64,000 nucleotides of DNA. Source: Plectosphaerella cucumerina (Eukaryota; Ascomycota; Sordariomycetes; Glomerellales; Plectosphaerellaceae). Under the pieces are notes generated by a model that did not search any database, was not told where the DNA came from, and worked only from the letters and a program-made list of their open reading frames with translations. The stretch covers positions 2,108,001-2,172,000 of the forward strand of contig JAGPXD010000002.1 of assembly GCA_020746995.1 (NCBI GenBank). Direction: 5' to 3'. Made by a program: the position numbers and the translations under genes. This document shows, one piece after another, positions 63,669 through 64,000 of the stretch (its first letter is position 1; every line of letters starts with the position of its first letter).

Positions 63669-64000
63669 CTAGACGCACTGGGAGTACCACTGGTTCGCGG
63701 CACGGCAGGTGCTGCCAGACTGGCAGCACTTAGCGCCGGTGAAGCCGGTGCTTCCCTAGAGTCAGAGAGTCAGTCTCAAGATACAGCGGGCGGGCCGACT
63801 CACCCTCCGCACTGACTGTACTTAGCGGCACAGCTGCCTCCGGAGGCAGGGGGGTTGGCGGGCGCGCTCGGGGCGGTGGGAGCGGCGGCGGCGGCGGTCG
63901 AGGTGGCGACGGCGGCGGGCCTGGTGACGAGGGTCGTGGCGGCGGCGGGGGGCTGGGCGGGGGTGCCGGCGTCGGAGCCGGAGCTGGCGGCGCCGTTCCA
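63669..64000 (-). CDS. Secreted protein with C-terminal CBM1, 3' part only
   Basis: CDS is complement(63669..63750, 63804..>64000): the last ~92 residues, one 53-bp intron. From the edge there is a WNG, a long Ala/Pro/Thr-rich linker, then SCAAKYSQCGG (intron) TGFTGAKCCQSGSTC and NQWYSQCV at the end, a fungal cellulose-binding module with its cysteines and aromatic Tyr/Phe/Trp-Tyr face. The acceptor is the AAG at 63751-63753, needed to keep GGTGFTG in frame, not the nearby TAG. The catalytic domain lies outside; an AA9 lytic polysaccharide monooxygenase or a glycoside hydrolase are both possible. Confidence 0.85.

Overview
This 64 kb window comes from the nuclear genome of a filamentous ascomycete, most likely a plant-associated Sordariomycete. 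The evidence is: many genes with short introns (about 47-113 bp, GT...AG with CTNAC-type branch sites), introns in tRNA-Lys and tRNA-Ile, fungal-only families (bZIP with DUF3425, Clr5, DUF7708, CBM1, YAT permease), GC-rich coding DNA, and one island of AT-rich, stop-riddled transposon DNA of the kind left by repeat-induced point mutation (RIP). Genus and species cannot be fixed from the sequence alone. Exon boundaries were worked out by hand from reading frame, splice sites and family similarity; no alignment was run.

Layout. 0-7.5 kb: the 3' end of an EME1/MMS4-type nuclease gene, a histidine-phosphatase gene whose protein ends in a PIP-box-like motif, and a divergent pair made of a DUF7708 STAND-like protein and an AAA+ ATPase. 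7.6 kb: tRNA-Lys. 8.4-16 kb: a GH43 xylosidase, a bZIP factor, a cytochrome P450 and a small secreted Cys-rich protein. 16.6-27.1 kb: a metabolic run of acyl-CoA dehydrogenase (C-terminal AKL), Zn alcohol dehydrogenase, aldehyde dehydrogenase (divergent from the ADH), an ArsB/CitMHS-type anion transporter and an amino-acid permease. 29-33 kb: a large Clr5-ankyrin protein and a possible HET-gene remnant. 34-38 kb: a GH27 alpha-galactosidase ending in RDEL, convergent with an oligosaccharide MFS transporter; both promoters carry CGG-N8-CGG (AmyR-type) sites. 39.6-43.7 kb: a GPI-type secreted protein, tRNA-Ile, a membrane-anchored propeller/lectin-like protein and a YdcF-like DUF218 protein.

43.8-52.75 kb is a nested transposon. 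An outer element with 52-bp terminal inverted repeats, an 8-bp target duplication and a decayed MULE transposase is split by a Ty3/gypsy chromovirus-type retroelement (468-bp LTRs, reverse orientation). Both are full of transition-type stops. Beyond it lie a membrane-anchored aspartic-protease homologue lacking both catalytic Asp motifs, a second tRNA-Ile, a secreted Lys/Asn/Gly repeat protein, a gene-poor stretch of about 4 kb, an MFS sugar transporter and the 3' end of a CBM1-bearing secreted protein.

How genes may work together (inference): GH43, GH27, the two sugar transporters and the CBM1 protein fit plant polysaccharide use. ADH, ALDH and the probably peroxisomal acyl-CoA dehydrogenase fit alcohol/aldehyde and acyl oxidation. 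The DUF7708/AAA pair, Clr5-ankyrin gene and HET remnant are families often linked to fungal self/non-self or regulatory functions.
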